Positions 7,768 through 16,102 of a stretch of DNA of 64,000 nucleotides are shown here, piece after piece. How positions within the stretch are numbered: position 1 is the stretch's first letter; each line of letters begins with the position of its first letter. Origin of the DNA: Rhodococcus sp. NBC_00297 (GTDB lineage Bacteria > Actinomycetota > Actinomycetes > Mycobacteriales > Mycobacteriaceae). The stretch spans positions 2,855,001-2,919,000 of the forward strand of contig NZ_CP108041.1 in NCBI RefSeq assembly GCF_036173065.1, written 5' to 3'. Under the pieces are notes generated by a model, which worked only from the letters and a program-made list of their open reading frames with translations, searched no databases and was not told where the DNA came from. A program made the position numbers and the translations under genes.

Positions 7768-8688
7768 CTACGTGCGCTGAGCCTCGCGGGTCGCGGGGTG
7801 CACGGCGATCAATCCCAAGCCTTGCCGACGCCGACACAGCGCGGCGAGTTCGGTGTAGACGTCCTTGCCGAGCAGCTCCGTCAGCTCTGGCGCGTACGAC
7901 TGCCAGACCGCCTTCGAGCCGACGTGTGCGTCGGGGGAGGCGGTGCAGTACCAACTGAGGTCGGCGCCGCCCTCACCCCAGCCGCGTCGGTCGTACTCGC
8001 CGACGACGGTCTGCAGGATCTCGACGCCGTCGGGGCGGGTCACCCAGTCCTGGGTGCGGCGGATGGGCAGCTGCCAGCAGACGTCGGGCTTCACCTCGAG
8101 GGGTTCGACGCCGGTGCGCAGCGCCATCCGGTGCAGTGCGCACCCGATGCCGCCCTCGAAGCCCGGTCGGTTGAGGAAGATGCACGCACCCTTGTACTTG
8201 CGGGTGCGCAGCGCCTGCTCGCCCTCGAGGTCGTCGACCTCCACGAAGCCCTTCTTGCCGTGCCCCTTGTCGAAGAACTGCCAGTCGTCCGGCGTGAGCA
8301 TCTCGACGGAGGCGACGAGCTTGGCGTGGTCGTCGTCGTCCGACAGGAACGCTCCGTGCGAGCAGCACCCGTCGTCGGGCCGATCCGGCACCGTTCCCTG
8401 GCACGCGGCGGTACCGAAGACGCACGTCCAACTCGACAGCAACCACGTCAGATCCGCACGGACGACGTGCTCGGGGTTGGTCGGATCGACGAACTCGACC
8501 CACTCGCGCGGGAAGTCCGGCGCCACCTCGGGTGCGGGATCGAGTTTGTGGGTCGCCGCGGGTTCCAGCACGTCCGCGGGCCGTCCGGTGGCCTCGCCCG
8601 ACCGCCGTCCGGCCTCGTCGCCCACGCTCGTCGTCTGCTTTGCGGCCCGGCCGGCCTCCGGCCTACCCGCCTTCTCAGCACGTGTCAC
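7768..8688 (-). CDS. Conserved cysteine-containing actinobacterial protein (Rv0495c-like)
   Basis: This 306-residue protein matches in position and orientation Rv0495c, a conserved protein of unknown function divergent from ppx. It has clustered cysteines ([10 protein letters not shown], then [11 protein letters not shown], later [11 protein letters not shown] and PDVCWQLP) that could bind a metal or an Fe-S cluster. The GTG at 8688 is chosen because it lies eight bases after a TAGCGT -10 box and does not overlap ppx. The first 45 residues ([12 protein letters not shown]) are low-complexity and include a copy of the GRPEAGR-type repeat. No enzyme activity is assigned. Confidence 0.75.
   Translation of the reverse strand: MTRAEKAGRPEAGRAAKQTTSVGDEAGRRSGEATGRPADVLEPAATHKLDPAPEVAPDFPREWVEFVDPTNPEHVVRADLTWLLSSWTCVFGTAACQGTVPDRPDDGCCSHGAFLSDDDDHAKLVASVEMLTPDDWQFFDKGHGKKGFVEVDDLEGEQALRTRKYKGACIFLNRPGFEGGIGCALHRMALRTGVEPLEVKPDVCWQLPIRRTQDWVTRPDGVEILQTVVGEYDRRGWGEGGADLSWYCTASPDAHVGSKAVWQSYAPELTELLGKDVYTELAALCRRRQGLGLIAVHPATREAQRT
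8646..8669. repeat. Protein-lengthening dispersed repeat, family C, copy 1
   Basis: The core CGGCCGGCCTCCGGCCTACC recurs at 12280-12303 and twice at 18693-18741. Here it is read on the minus strand as the segment AGRPEAGRA near the N-terminus of the Rv0495c-like protein. Confidence 0.65.
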
Positions 8689-8696
8689 AAGCCACG

Positions 8697-8702
8697 ACGC
8701 TA
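8697..8702 (-). promoter_or_regulatory. -10 box for the Rv0495c-like gene
   Basis: TAGCGT lies eight bases before the GTG at 8688, near-leaderless spacing. It is back to back with the ppx promoter. Confidence 0.35.
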
Positions 8703-8709
8703 GACCCAG

Positions 8710-8715
8710 TACGGT
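8710..8715 (+). promoter_or_regulatory. -10 box of a leaderless promoter for ppx
   Basis: TACGGT lies seven bases before the GTG start at 8723 and no ribosome site is present. Confidence 0.5.
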
Positions 8716-8722
8716 GTTCCCT

Positions 8723-9679
8723 GTGCGGTTAGGGGTGCTCGACGTCGGAAGCAACACGGTTCATCTGCTCGTGGTCGACGCTCACCGCGGCGGTCACCCG
8801 ACACCGATGAGCTCCACCAAGGCTGCCCTGCGCCTGGCGGAGAACACCGACGACGCCGGTGACATCACCCAGTCCGGCTCCGATCGACTGGTGCGGACGG
8901 TCGCCGACTTCTCGTCGATCGCCACATCGTCGGGCTGCGGCGAGCTCATGGCCTTCGCCACGTCGGCCGTCCGCGACGCACGCAACTCGACCGCCGTGCT
9001 GAACCGAGTGCGTGACGAGACCGGCGTGAGCCTGCAGGTTCTCTCCGGCGAGGACGAGTCGCGACTGACGTTCCTGGCCGTGCGTCGGTGGTACGGCTGG
9101 AGTGCCGGGCGCATCCTCGACCTCGACATCGGCGGCGGATCCCTCGAGCTCAGCACCGGGATCGACGAGAACCCGGACGTGGCGATGTCGCTTCCCCTCG
9201 GCGCGGGCCGACTGACGCGCGACTGGCTGGCCGAGGATCCTCCCGGCAAGCGGCGGGTCGCCGTGCTGCGTGACTGGCTCGACGCGGAACTCGTCGAACC
9301 GGCGAAGAAGCTGCTCGAGCCGGGGCTGCCCGACCGGGCGGTGGGAACGTCGAAGACCTTCCGCTCGTTGGCTCGATTGACCGGTGCCGCTCCGTCGGCT
9401 GCCGGCCCCCGTGTCGTCAGGACCCTGACGGCCGACGGCCTGCGTCAGGTCATCTCGTTCATCTCGAGGATGACCTCGGCGGACCGTGCAGAATTGGAAG
9501 GCGTGAGCGCGGATCGATCACGACAGATGGTGGCCGGAGCACTGGTCGCCGAGGCGAGCATGCGCGCGCTGTCGATCGATTCGTTGGAGATCTGTCCGTG
9601 GGCGCTGCGTGAGGGATTGATCCTGCGCAAGCTGGACACGGAGACGTTCGGCGATGTGGTGGAGACTCGAGAGACATGA
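8723..9679 (+). CDS. ppx: Ppx/GppA family exopolyphosphatase
   Basis: This 318-residue member of the Ppx/GppA family (ASKHA fold) is expected to remove phosphate from polyphosphate or (p)ppGpp-related substrates; its M. tuberculosis counterpart Rv0496 (Ppx1) acts on short-chain polyphosphate. It shows the phosphate-1 loop [14 protein letters not shown] at the N-terminus, [14 protein letters not shown], the catalytic-glutamate segment [11 protein letters not shown], and [15 protein letters not shown] at 8723 gives the exact family N-terminus. Its stop overlaps the next start (ATGA). Placement near senX3-regX3 fits phosphate metabolism. Confidence 0.88.
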   Translation: MRLGVLDVGSNTVHLLVVDAHRGGHPTPMSSTKAALRLAENTDDAGDITQSGSDRLVRTVADFSSIATSSGCGELMAFATSAVRDARNSTAVLNRVRDETGVSLQVLSGEDESRLTFLAVRRWYGWSAGRILDLDIGGGSLELSTGIDENPDVAMSLPLGAGRLTRDWLAEDPPGKRRVAVLRDWLDAELVEPAKKLLEPGLPDRAVGTSKTFRSLARLTGAAPSAAGPRVVRTLTADGLRQVISFISRMTSADRAELEGVSADRSRQMVAGALVAEASMRALSIDSLEICPWALREGLILRKLDTETFGDVVETRET

Positions 9680-10692
9680 GTGACGACAACAACGGAAGTG
9701 GCGCGGCCGACACCGGACAGGTGTCGGTGGCGGAACTGCTCGCGCGCAACGGCGCCAAGGTGGACACGCAGTCCGGTGGCGGTCGACGTCGACGCGGCAT
9801 GGCCGGCGGGATCTCCGTCGCCGAGCTGACCGGCGAGATCCCGATCGTTCGCGACGAGACCCCGGCCGAGGCGCCCGACGACGAGACCGACGCGTCGCCC
9901 GAGACCGAGTCGCCGCAGGACCAGCCGCGGCAGGCCGAGGCCGACGAGTCGACCCGCGACGCCGAGCCCGAGCGGCCCGCCCCGGCACCCGAGCCCACAC
10001 GGACCACGCCCCGGATCGACGACCGCCGCCGTGAGCAGCAGGCCCGCCCGACCCCTGCGTTCGGTGCCGCCCGTTCCGCTCGGCCCGAACCCGCGCTGTT
10101 CTCCGGCGCTCCGTCCGTGGCGGTCGACCGCCTGCGCGCCTCCACCGAGGAGCGTGCGCTCGCACCCGAGCGGCCGGCGCAGGAGCGTCCCGCTTCCGAC
10201 CGACCCGGCACTCCTGAGCAGCAGCGGTCGACGCCGGCCGAGCCGGAGGTCGACGCCGACGAGGTCACGGCCGAGAACGACGCGGTGACCACGATCGTCC
10301 CGGCACTGACCGAGGATTCCGAGACCCCGGACACGATCGCCACCGACACGGCCGACGAGGCCGATCTCGCGACCCCCACCGATGCGGAACCCGTCGAGGA
10401 CGCACCGGTGGCGCCGTCGAAGTCCCGCAGCCCGGTCAAGCAGTGGTTGTCGCTGATCGGCCAGGGCATCGTGGCTATCGTGCTCGGCGCGCTCCTGTTC
10501 AAGGGGTTCGAGCGACTGTGGGAGATGCTCCCCTGGGTCGCTTTGGTCCTTGCGTTCTTCGTCATCGTCGGACTCGTGGCCGTGGTGCGTGTGCTGCGCC
10601 GCACCGACGACATCGTGTCGATCCTGCTGGCGGTGGTCGTGGGCGGATTCGTCACTCTGGGCCCGCTGGCCTTCATGCTCAGCACCACGTGA
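9676..10692 (+). CDS. Membrane protein with long disordered N-terminal region (Rv0497-like)
   Basis: The 338-residue protein starts with a short conserved motif (VSVAELLARNGAKVD and ISVAELTGEIPIV). About 200 residues follow rich in Pro, Glu, Ala, Arg and Asp, probably disordered. At the C-terminus are three hydrophobic segments (WLSLIGQGIVAIVLGALLF, LPWVALVLAFFVIVGLVAV, ILLAVVVGGFVTLGPLAF). It lies between ppx and a TIM-barrel gene with 4-base overlaps on both sides, as Rv0497 does. Function is unknown; the cytoplasmic tail might scaffold partners. Confidence 0.75.
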   Translation: MSDDNNGSGAADTGQVSVAELLARNGAKVDTQSGGGRRRRGMAGGISVAELTGEIPIVRDETPAEAPDDETDASPETESPQDQPRQAEADESTRDAEPERPAPAPEPTRTTPRIDDRRREQQARPTPAFGAARSARPEPALFSGAPSVAVDRLRASTEERALAPERPAQERPASDRPGTPEQQRSTPAEPEVDADEVTAENDAVTTIVPALTEDSETPDTIATDTADEADLATPTDAEPVEDAPVAPSKSRSPVKQWLSLIGQGIVAIVLGALLFKGFERLWEMLPWVALVLAFFVIVGLVAVVRVLRRTDDIVSILLAVVVGGFVTLGPLAFMLSTT

Positions 10693-11543
10693 CGACGCCC
10701 GGTCGCCGGCACGTTCCGGTGGGGTTGTCCACGGCCTCGGTCTATCCGCAGAACACCGAGTCCGCGTTCCGCTTCGCCGCGGAACTCGGCTTCGACGGGA
10801 TCGAGCTCATGGTGTGGGCCGAGCCGATCAGCCAGGACGTCGGTGCGATCAAGCAGCTCAGCCGCGCGTACGGCGTTCCGGTTCTGGCGCTGCACGCACC
10901 GTGCCTGCTGATCACCCAGCGGGTGTGGGGTTCGGATCCGGTCTCGAAGCTGGTGCGCTCGGTCCACGCTGCCGAGGCGCTCGGCGCGTCCACCGTGGTG
11001 GTGCACCCGCCGTTCCGGTGGCAACGCATCTACGCCGACGGTTTTCCCGACCAGGTCGCCGAGCTCGAGTCCGACAACGAGGGCATGGTCGTCGCCGTCG
11101 AGAACATGTTCCCGATGCGTGCGGACCGGCTCTTCGGTGCGGGCACCGGCTCGGTGAAGCGGCTCGAGAAGCGCGGCGGGAAGCCCGGCATCGGGTTCAC
11201 CGCGTTCGCGCCGTCCTACGACCCGACCGACGTGGGCCACCAGCACTACACGCTGGACTTCTCGCACACCGCGACGTCCGGGCTCGATGCCGTGGCGCTG
11301 TCCGAGCGCATGGGCGCCGGGCTCAAGCATCTGCATCTCGCGGACGGCCGCGGCGCCTCCGTCGACGAACACCTCGTGCCCGGCGACGGCACGCAGCCGG
11401 TCGCGGAGGTCTGCCAGGCGCTGGTCGCGCGAGGCTTCGACGGTCAGGCCGTGCTCGAGATCAACACCCAGAACGCGCGGACCGCCACCGAGCGGTCGGC
11501 CGCACTCGAACGATCGTTGGCGTTCGCCCGGCAGCACCTCTGA
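10689..11543 (+). CDS. Sugar phosphate isomerase/epimerase family TIM-barrel protein
   Basis: This 284-residue xylose-isomerase-like TIM barrel (AP endonuclease 2 superfamily) shows LGFDGIELMVWAEP, VPVLALHAPCLL, STVVVHPPFRW, VVAVENMFPMR, YTLDFSHTAT, KHLHLADGRG and GQAVLEIN along the barrel. The His, Glu and Asp residues at strand ends would bind a divalent metal. It is the Rv0498 counterpart. The substrate is unknown. GTG at 10689 overlaps the upstream stop (GTGA) and reads into conserved sequence, so it is preferred to any upstream start. Confidence 0.8.
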   Translation: MTTPGRRHVPVGLSTASVYPQNTESAFRFAAELGFDGIELMVWAEPISQDVGAIKQLSRAYGVPVLALHAPCLLITQRVWGSDPVSKLVRSVHAAEALGASTVVVHPPFRWQRIYADGFPDQVAELESDNEGMVVAVENMFPMRADRLFGAGTGSVKRLEKRGGKPGIGFTAFAPSYDPTDVGHQHYTLDFSHTATSGLDAVALSERMGAGLKHLHLADGRGASVDEHLVPGDGTQPVAEVCQALVARGFDGQAVLEINTQNARTATERSAALERSLAFARQHL

Positions 11544-11614
11544 CGTCCCTCACCTCTGAAGTCCGCACTCTCGGAAGATCGCACCCTCGGATAGTCGCAC
11601 TATCCACTGTGGTC

Positions 11615-11620
11615 TAGAGT
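11615..11620 (+). promoter_or_regulatory. -10 box of a leaderless promoter for the MerR-family gene
   Basis: TAGAGT lies seven bases before the GTG at 11628. A 9-bp near-palindrome CCACTGTGG (11605-11613) sits just upstream of the -10 box, where MerR proteins bind; autoregulation is possible but unproven. Confidence 0.45.
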
Positions 11621-11627
11621 TCGACCG

Positions 11628-12341
11628 GTGCGCATGTCCGAGCTGGTCGAACGGTCCGGGGTCCCGCGACCCACGATCAAGTTCTACCTCCGCGAAGGGC
11701 TCCTCATGCCCGGGGTCGGCGCGGCGACGGTGTCCGAGTACACCGACGAGCACCTCGACCGCCTCCGGTTGATCAAGGCCCTGACCGGCTCCTCCCTTCC
11801 TCTCGGACGGATCAGGACGGTGCTCGCGGCCCTCGACGAGGCGACCGGCGACGTCCATCCCGCGATGAGCCGGGCACTCGGTGCGCTCCCGCCCTACCTC
11901 GACGACGCGGGGCACGACGGACTCGACCCGGGTCTGGCGCCGCGTACCTCGCGGATCCTGGAACGGCTCGGCCACGCCGCCGCCGATCTCCCGACCGACA
12001 GTTCTGCGGCTCGTCAGCTCGACCACTCGCTCGCCGCCGCCGACGCTGCGGGCGTTCCGCTCTCCGACGACGACGTCGTCGCATACGCCCGTGCCGTCCG
12101 CGTGATCGCGGAGGGGGAGTGGGCGCGGGTGCTCGACCACACAGAGCCACGCGCCGCCGTGCGCTTCGCCGTCCTCGGGACGGTGCTCTACGAACCGGTG
12201 GTCACCGCCCTGCGCCGCCTCGCGCACCACGATCTAGCCCAGCAGCACTTCGCCCCGACCGGCCTTCCCGACCGACTCACCCGGCCGGCCTCCGGCCTTC
12301 CCGACCGGCCCCACCCGACGACAGATTCGAGCGACCAGTGA
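11628..12341 (+). CDS. MerR family transcriptional regulator
   Basis: The 237-residue protein starts with a MerR-type winged helix: RMSELVERSGVPRPTIKFYL, then REGLLMPG, YTDEHLDRLRLIKAL and LGRIRTVL. The C-terminal 150 residues form an unassigned effector domain without a cysteine cluster, so a metal ligand is unlikely. The last 20 residues (RPASGLPDRPHPTTDSSD) come from a family C repeat and are probably a recent extension. The stop overlaps the GTG of the thioesterase gene, a likely operon partner and possible target. Confidence 0.8.
   Translation: MRMSELVERSGVPRPTIKFYLREGLLMPGVGAATVSEYTDEHLDRLRLIKALTGSSLPLGRIRTVLAALDEATGDVHPAMSRALGALPPYLDDAGHDGLDPGLAPRTSRILERLGHAAADLPTDSSAARQLDHSLAAADAAGVPLSDDDVVAYARAVRVIAEGEWARVLDHTEPRAAVRFAVLGTVLYEPVVTALRRLAHHDLAQQHFAPTGLPDRLTRPASGLPDRPHPTTDSSDQ
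12280..12303. repeat. Protein-lengthening dispersed repeat, family C, copy 2
   Basis: CGGCCGGCCTCCGGCCTTCC is in the last codons of the MerR-family gene, read as RPASGLPDRP. An imperfect GACCGGCCTTCCCGACCG lies just upstream (12258-12275). Confidence 0.65.
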
Positions 12342-13189
12342 CCGACGCCCCGTTCCGCACCCTCACCACACTCGATCGCACCGACACGGATCTGTTCGAG
12401 GGCAGCATCGACCCGACGTGGACCATCGGCCCCAAGGTGCACGGCGGCGCCATGATGAGTGTCTGTGCCGCGGCCGCCACTCAGCGTCTCGCGCTGGACG
12501 ACGACCCGATCGAGCTCACTCCGCTCGCAGTCAGCGCCAGCTACCTCGCGGCGCCCGATCCCGGCCCGGTGACGGTCGAGACGACGGTGCTCAAGCGTGG
12601 TCGGCGCGTGGTGCACGTCGACGCGGTGTTGCTGCAGAACGGTCGTCCCGCGGTGCGGAGCGTGGTCACGCTCGGCACGCCGGACAGCGGAGCGCCCGTG
12701 CACCAGGAGCACGAGTCGTCCCTGGCGTCGGTCCTCGACATGGCCGTCGAGCCGCCGGACTCGGCCGCTCGAGTGGCGCCCGGTCACCCGATGGCGGACG
12801 TCGTCCACGTCGCCACGGGCTGCGACATGCGTCTCGATCCCACCGCCGCGCACTTCCTGACCGGCGCGCAGGGGTCGGCGGAGATCCGCATGTGGGTCCG
12901 GCCGCGGCCCGTCGACGAGAACGATCCCGTCACCGCGGCGCTGTTCGCCATCATGGCCGGCGACATCTGCCCGCCCGTGACGATGAATCGCGGCCTCTTC
13001 GGCTGGGCTCCGACGGTCCAGCTCACGACGTACCTGCGCCACACCCCGGCACCCGGCTGGCTGCGCGTGAAGTCGTCGAGCACCGTGCTCGGCGGTTCCT
13101 GGTTCGAGGAGGACCACACCATCGTCGACTCCACCGGTGCCGTGGTGGTGCAGAGCCGACAGCTGGCCATGGTGCCGCTCGCGACCTGA
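12338..13189 (+). CDS. Acyl-CoA thioesterase-like double-hotdog protein (Rv0499-like)
   Basis: This 283-residue protein has two hotdog-type halves. The N-terminal half includes TWTIGPKVHGGAMMSVCAAA, the usual hydrophobic substrate channel of TesB-like thioesterases, and LKRGRRVVHVDAVLLQNGRP. The C-terminal half includes NRGLFGWAPTVQLTTYL and SSSTVLGGSWFEEDHTIVDSTG. It is the counterpart of Rv0499 between the TIM-barrel region and proC. Hydrolysis of acyl-CoA is inferred from fold only. The GTG start overlaps the upstream stop. Confidence 0.75.
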   Translation: MTDAPFRTLTTLDRTDTDLFEGSIDPTWTIGPKVHGGAMMSVCAAAATQRLALDDDPIELTPLAVSASYLAAPDPGPVTVETTVLKRGRRVVHVDAVLLQNGRPAVRSVVTLGTPDSGAPVHQEHESSLASVLDMAVEPPDSAARVAPGHPMADVVHVATGCDMRLDPTAAHFLTGAQGSAEIRMWVRPRPVDENDPVTAALFAIMAGDICPPVTMNRGLFGWAPTVQLTTYLRHTPAPGWLRVKSSSTVLGGSWFEEDHTIVDSTGAVVVQSRQLAMVPLAT

Positions 13190-13250
13190 GCCCGACCGAG
13201 GGACCGCGACACCCTGCCGATCGCCACCCGCGGCATGGCACGCTGAGCGC

Positions 13251-14066
13251 ATGACGAGAATTGCGGTGATCGGCGGCGGCCGGATCGGTGAGGCGTTGAT
13301 CGCGGGACTGATCGAGGGCGGGTTGCCCACCGGCAACGTGGTGCTGGCGGAGAAGTACCCGGCCCGCGCGGACGCGGTGGCCACCCAGTTCGGCATCCGG
13401 ACCACCAGCGTGATCGACGCGATCGAGGGCGCCGACGTCATCGTCGTCGCGGTGAAGCCCGACGACGTCGACTCGGTGATCACCCAGATGTCCAAGGCGG
13501 AGCTCAACGGGGAGCGCGAGCAGATCATCGTCACGATGGCCGCCGGCGTCACCGCGTCGCGCTACGAGCCGAAACTGCCCGCGGGCATCCCGATCGTCCG
13601 CGTCATGCCCAACACCCCGATGTTGGTGGGCGAGGCGATGAGTGTGCTGGCCCCCGGCCGCCATGCCCGCTCGGAGCACATCGAGACAGTGCGCAAGCTG
13701 CTCGGCACCGTCGGGAAGACGGCCGTCGTGTCCGAGGACAAGATCGACGCGGTCACCGCCGTCTCCGGATCCGGACCCGCCTACTTCTTCCTCATGGCCG
13801 AGGCCATGATCGACGCCGCCGTGGGTCTCGGACTGCCTCGAGACACCGCCACGACACTGGTCGTCCAGACGATGGTGGGCTCCGCGGCGATGCTCGATCG
13901 CTCGGACGAGTCACCGCAGGAGCTCCGCGCCGGTGTGACGTCTCCCGGCGGCACCACGGCGGCGGCCATCGCCCAGCTGGAGCGAAAGGGCTTCCGAGCT
14001 GCGCTTCTCGACGCGATCGACGCCGCCAAGGCGCGGGGAACGGCTCTCGGTTCACCGGTCGAATAA
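13251..14066 (+). CDS. proC: Pyrroline-5-carboxylate reductase
   Basis: ProC catalyses the last step of proline synthesis, NAD(P)H reduction of 1-pyrroline-5-carboxylate. The 271-residue protein has the Rossmann motif IAVIGGGRIGEAL at the N-terminus, VKPDDVDSVI, IVRVMPNTPMLVGEAMS, AVSGSGPAYFF and the C-terminal signature SPGGTTAAAI. Length is typical. Position matches Rv0500. Confidence 0.96.
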   Translation: MTRIAVIGGGRIGEALIAGLIEGGLPTGNVVLAEKYPARADAVATQFGIRTTSVIDAIEGADVIVVAVKPDDVDSVITQMSKAELNGEREQIIVTMAAGVTASRYEPKLPAGIPIVRVMPNTPMLVGEAMSVLAPGRHARSEHIETVRKLLGTVGKTAVVSEDKIDAVTAVSGSGPAYFFLMAEAMIDAAVGLGLPRDTATTLVVQTMVGSAAMLDRSDESPQELRAGVTSPGGTTAAAIAQLERKGFRAALLDAIDAAKARGTALGSPVE

Positions 14067-14189
14067 ATATTGGTCCCCCCACCCGTCGCTTTTGTCACTC
14101 GAGTCCCGCTAAGCTCGCTGCAGCACGTGCGTGTCTGTTCTGCCGGAGGGGAAGCCGGCAGCGCGGGCGTGCCGGAGGTATGTGGATTT

Positions 14190-14435
14190 ATGGAATCCGT
14201 CAACAAGCCGTCCGGGTCGAGCAAGAGCTCGTCCCACGACGGCCAACCGGCTGTGGCCGGAACCCAGTTCCTCACGGTGGCAGAAGTTGCCTCACTGATG
14301 AGGGTGTCCAAGATGACCGTGTACCGCCTGGTGCACGGTGGCGAACTGCCCGCCGTTCGTGTGGGCCGTTCGTTCCGAGTGCATGCGAAGGCGGTGCACG
14401 ACTACCTGGAGACGTCCTACTTCGACGCAGGCTGA
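14190..14435 (+). CDS. Excisionase/BldC-type small helix-turn-helix DNA-binding protein
   Basis: This 81-residue protein has a MerR-like excisionase-type HTH (FLTVAEVASLMRVSKMTVYRLVHGGELPAVRVGRSFRVH) preceded by a 30-residue polar tail and ending ETSYFDAG. It is the counterpart of Rv0500A downstream of proC. GGAGG at 14174-14178 precedes the ATG at 14190. The conserved position in Actinobacteria suggests a housekeeping regulator rather than a phage gene; targets are unknown. Confidence 0.85.
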   Translation: MESVNKPSGSSKSSSHDGQPAVAGTQFLTVAEVASLMRVSKMTVYRLVHGGELPAVRVGRSFRVHAKAVHDYLETSYFDAG

Positions 14436-14453
14436 CGCACGCCTCGTCCCGTC

Positions 14454-14469
14454 TGTTCCACGTGGAACG
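14454..14469. promoter_or_regulatory. parS-like palindrome
   Basis: TGTTCCACGTGGAACG contains a perfect 14-bp palindrome (14455-14468). It has the CACGTG core and differs from the general bacterial parS TGTTTCACGTGAAACA by one symmetric base pair and the last base; the same variant is used as parS in Pseudomonas. It lies in the 262-base gap before the bS22 gene. Apart from this site and the ribosome-binding region of bS22, I see no further feature in that gap. ParB binding is inferred. Confidence 0.45.
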
Positions 14470-14697
14470 GTGCATGCCCGGGGAAGGGCATGGCACGGTT
14501 CACCGGAATCGGACGGTTCGGGCGTGCGCCGCTGCTGCGGAGGCCGGTCGAGGGTGGTCGTGTGAGCTGGGTATGATGGGGCTGAGTCGCGTGAGCGCGC
14601 AGTCCCGTCACTGCCGTGTCCGCCGACGACCGAACAGCACCAGCAGCGGTATCAGCAGTGCAGCTGTACAGAGACGAAAGAACGCGAGGACACCCGC

Positions 14698-14799
14698 ATG
14701 GGTTCAGTGATCAAGAAGCGTCGCAAGCGCATGTCGAAGAAGAAGCACCGCAAGCTGCTTCGCCGCACCCGCGTTCAGCGCAGGAAATTGGGTAAGTGA
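14698..14799 (+). CDS. 30S ribosomal protein bS22 (33 aa)
   Basis: This very short gene encodes a 33-residue, extremely basic protein starting [18 protein letters not shown] and ending RRKLGK. It matches the small-subunit protein bS22 seen in mycobacterial ribosome structures, related to the C-terminus of mitochondrial mS38 (AURKAIP1). It sits next to the decoding region of 16S rRNA. GAGGA is nine bases before the ATG and a strong terminator follows. The position equals the small gene Rv0500B. Confidence 0.9.
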
Positions 14800-14823
14800 T
14801 CCGGTAGGGATCGCGACGACTTC

Positions 14824-14861
14824 CGCCCGTGAGGATCGAGTTTCGACCGTCCTCGCGGGCG
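14824..14861 (+). terminator. Terminator after the bS22 gene
   Basis: CGCCCGTGAGGA pairs with TCCTCGCGGGCG as a 12-bp stem (one G-U pair) around a 14-nt loop, 24 bases after the stop, followed by a weak T-rich stretch. Confidence 0.75.
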
Positions 14862-14992
14862 TTGTCGTATCCGGTCCCGCGGGTGTCGCGAGCCGGTTCT
14901 TCTCGTGCCGGAGCGCGCACGCGGGGTTCGTGACACCATGGCGTGTGCGGTGCCGCGCGAGCGGTGGCCACGGGAGAAACCGAGGGGGTCTG

Positions 14993-16102
14993 GTGAGCTC
15001 TGACGACACCGGGCGCGACGCTCCACGCGTCGTGCTCGTCACGGGAGCGAGCCGATTCCTGGGCGGATACCTCACCATGCGACTGGCGCAGAACCCGTCG
15101 ATCGAGCGGGTCGTCGCCGTCGATGCCGTGGCACCAACCAAGGACATGATCCGGCGGATGGGTCGCGCCGAATTCGTGCGGGCGGACATCCGTAACCCGT
15201 TGATCGGCAAGGTCATCCGCAGCGCGGGCGTCGACACCGTCGTGCACGCGTCGCTGCTGTCCCGGCCGCCCAGCGGCGGTGGCCGCACGGTGATGAAGGA
15301 CCTCAACGTGCTCGGGGCGATGCAGCTGTTCGCCGTCTGCCAGAAGTCGCCGACGGTGCGGCACGTGGTGCTGCGCTCGTCGACGGCGGTGTACGGCTGC
15401 AGTGCGAAGGATCCGGCGCAGTTCACCGAGGAGATGGGCGCGCGGTCACGTCCGCAGGGCGGCTTCGCCCGCGACGCCATCGAGACCGAGGGCTACGCCC
15501 GTGGGCTGGGCCGTCGTCGTCCGGACATCGACGTCAGCATCCTGCGCAACGCCCCCATGATCGGACCCCGGTTGAACGGATCCGTCTCGCGCTACCTCAC
15601 CTCGCCGGTCACACCGTCGATCCTCGGTCGCGATGCGCGCATGCAGTTGCTGCACGAGGAGGACGCGCTCTCCGCACTCGAACGCGCCACGTTGGCCGGC
15701 CCCGCGGGCACCTTCAACATCGCGGCCGACGGCATCATCATGCTGTCGCAGGCCATCCGCCGAGCCGGCCGCGTGGAGCTGCCGGTGCCCATGGCCCTGT
15801 TCCGCACCACCGGCAAGGCGGTGATGGGATCGCTGATGCGCGACTTCTCGGCGGAGCAGCTCGACTACTTCAACTTCGGATGCGGGGTGGACACCACCCG
15901 GATGAAGAACGTCCTCGGATTCACCCCACGGTGGACCACCGTGCAGGCGTTCGACGACTTCGTGCGCGGAGTCGCGCTGACGCCGGTGATCCGGCGTCAA
16001 TGGGTCGACGCGATCGAGAATCGTGTCATCGGACTGTTGGGCGGTGCGACCTCCGGGGCGCACCCGTCGCCCGTGTCGTTGCCGGCCGGAGCGGGAAGGT
16101 GA
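14993..16102 (+). CDS. NAD-dependent epimerase/dehydratase family protein (GalE2-like)
   Basis: This 369-residue extended short-chain dehydrogenase has the NAD-binding motif VVLVTGASRFLGGYLTMRL, VDTVVHASLLSRPP and VVLRSSTAVYGCS. The usual YxxxK catalytic pair is not obvious: the region after STAVYG reads FARDAIETEGYARGLG, with E or G where YxxxK would be. It is the counterpart of Rv0501 (galE2), whose substrate is unknown. GTG at 14993 follows GAGGGGG closely. Its stop overlaps the next gene (GTGA), so both are one operon. Confidence 0.8.
   Translation: MSSDDTGRDAPRVVLVTGASRFLGGYLTMRLAQNPSIERVVAVDAVAPTKDMIRRMGRAEFVRADIRNPLIGKVIRSAGVDTVVHASLLSRPPSGGGRTVMKDLNVLGAMQLFAVCQKSPTVRHVVLRSSTAVYGCSAKDPAQFTEEMGARSRPQGGFARDAIETEGYARGLGRRRPDIDVSILRNAPMIGPRLNGSVSRYLTSPVTPSILGRDARMQLLHEEDALSALERATLAGPAGTFNIAADGIIMLSQAIRRAGRVELPVPMALFRTTGKAVMGSLMRDFSAEQLDYFNFGCGVDTTRMKNVLGFTPRWTTVQAFDDFVRGVALTPVIRRQWVDAIENRVIGLLGGATSGAHPSPVSLPAGAGR

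Noticed and set aside
14070-14189. Upstream extension of the excisionase-type HTH protein
   Set aside because: The extra residues are not family-like and would lie before the GGAGG site.
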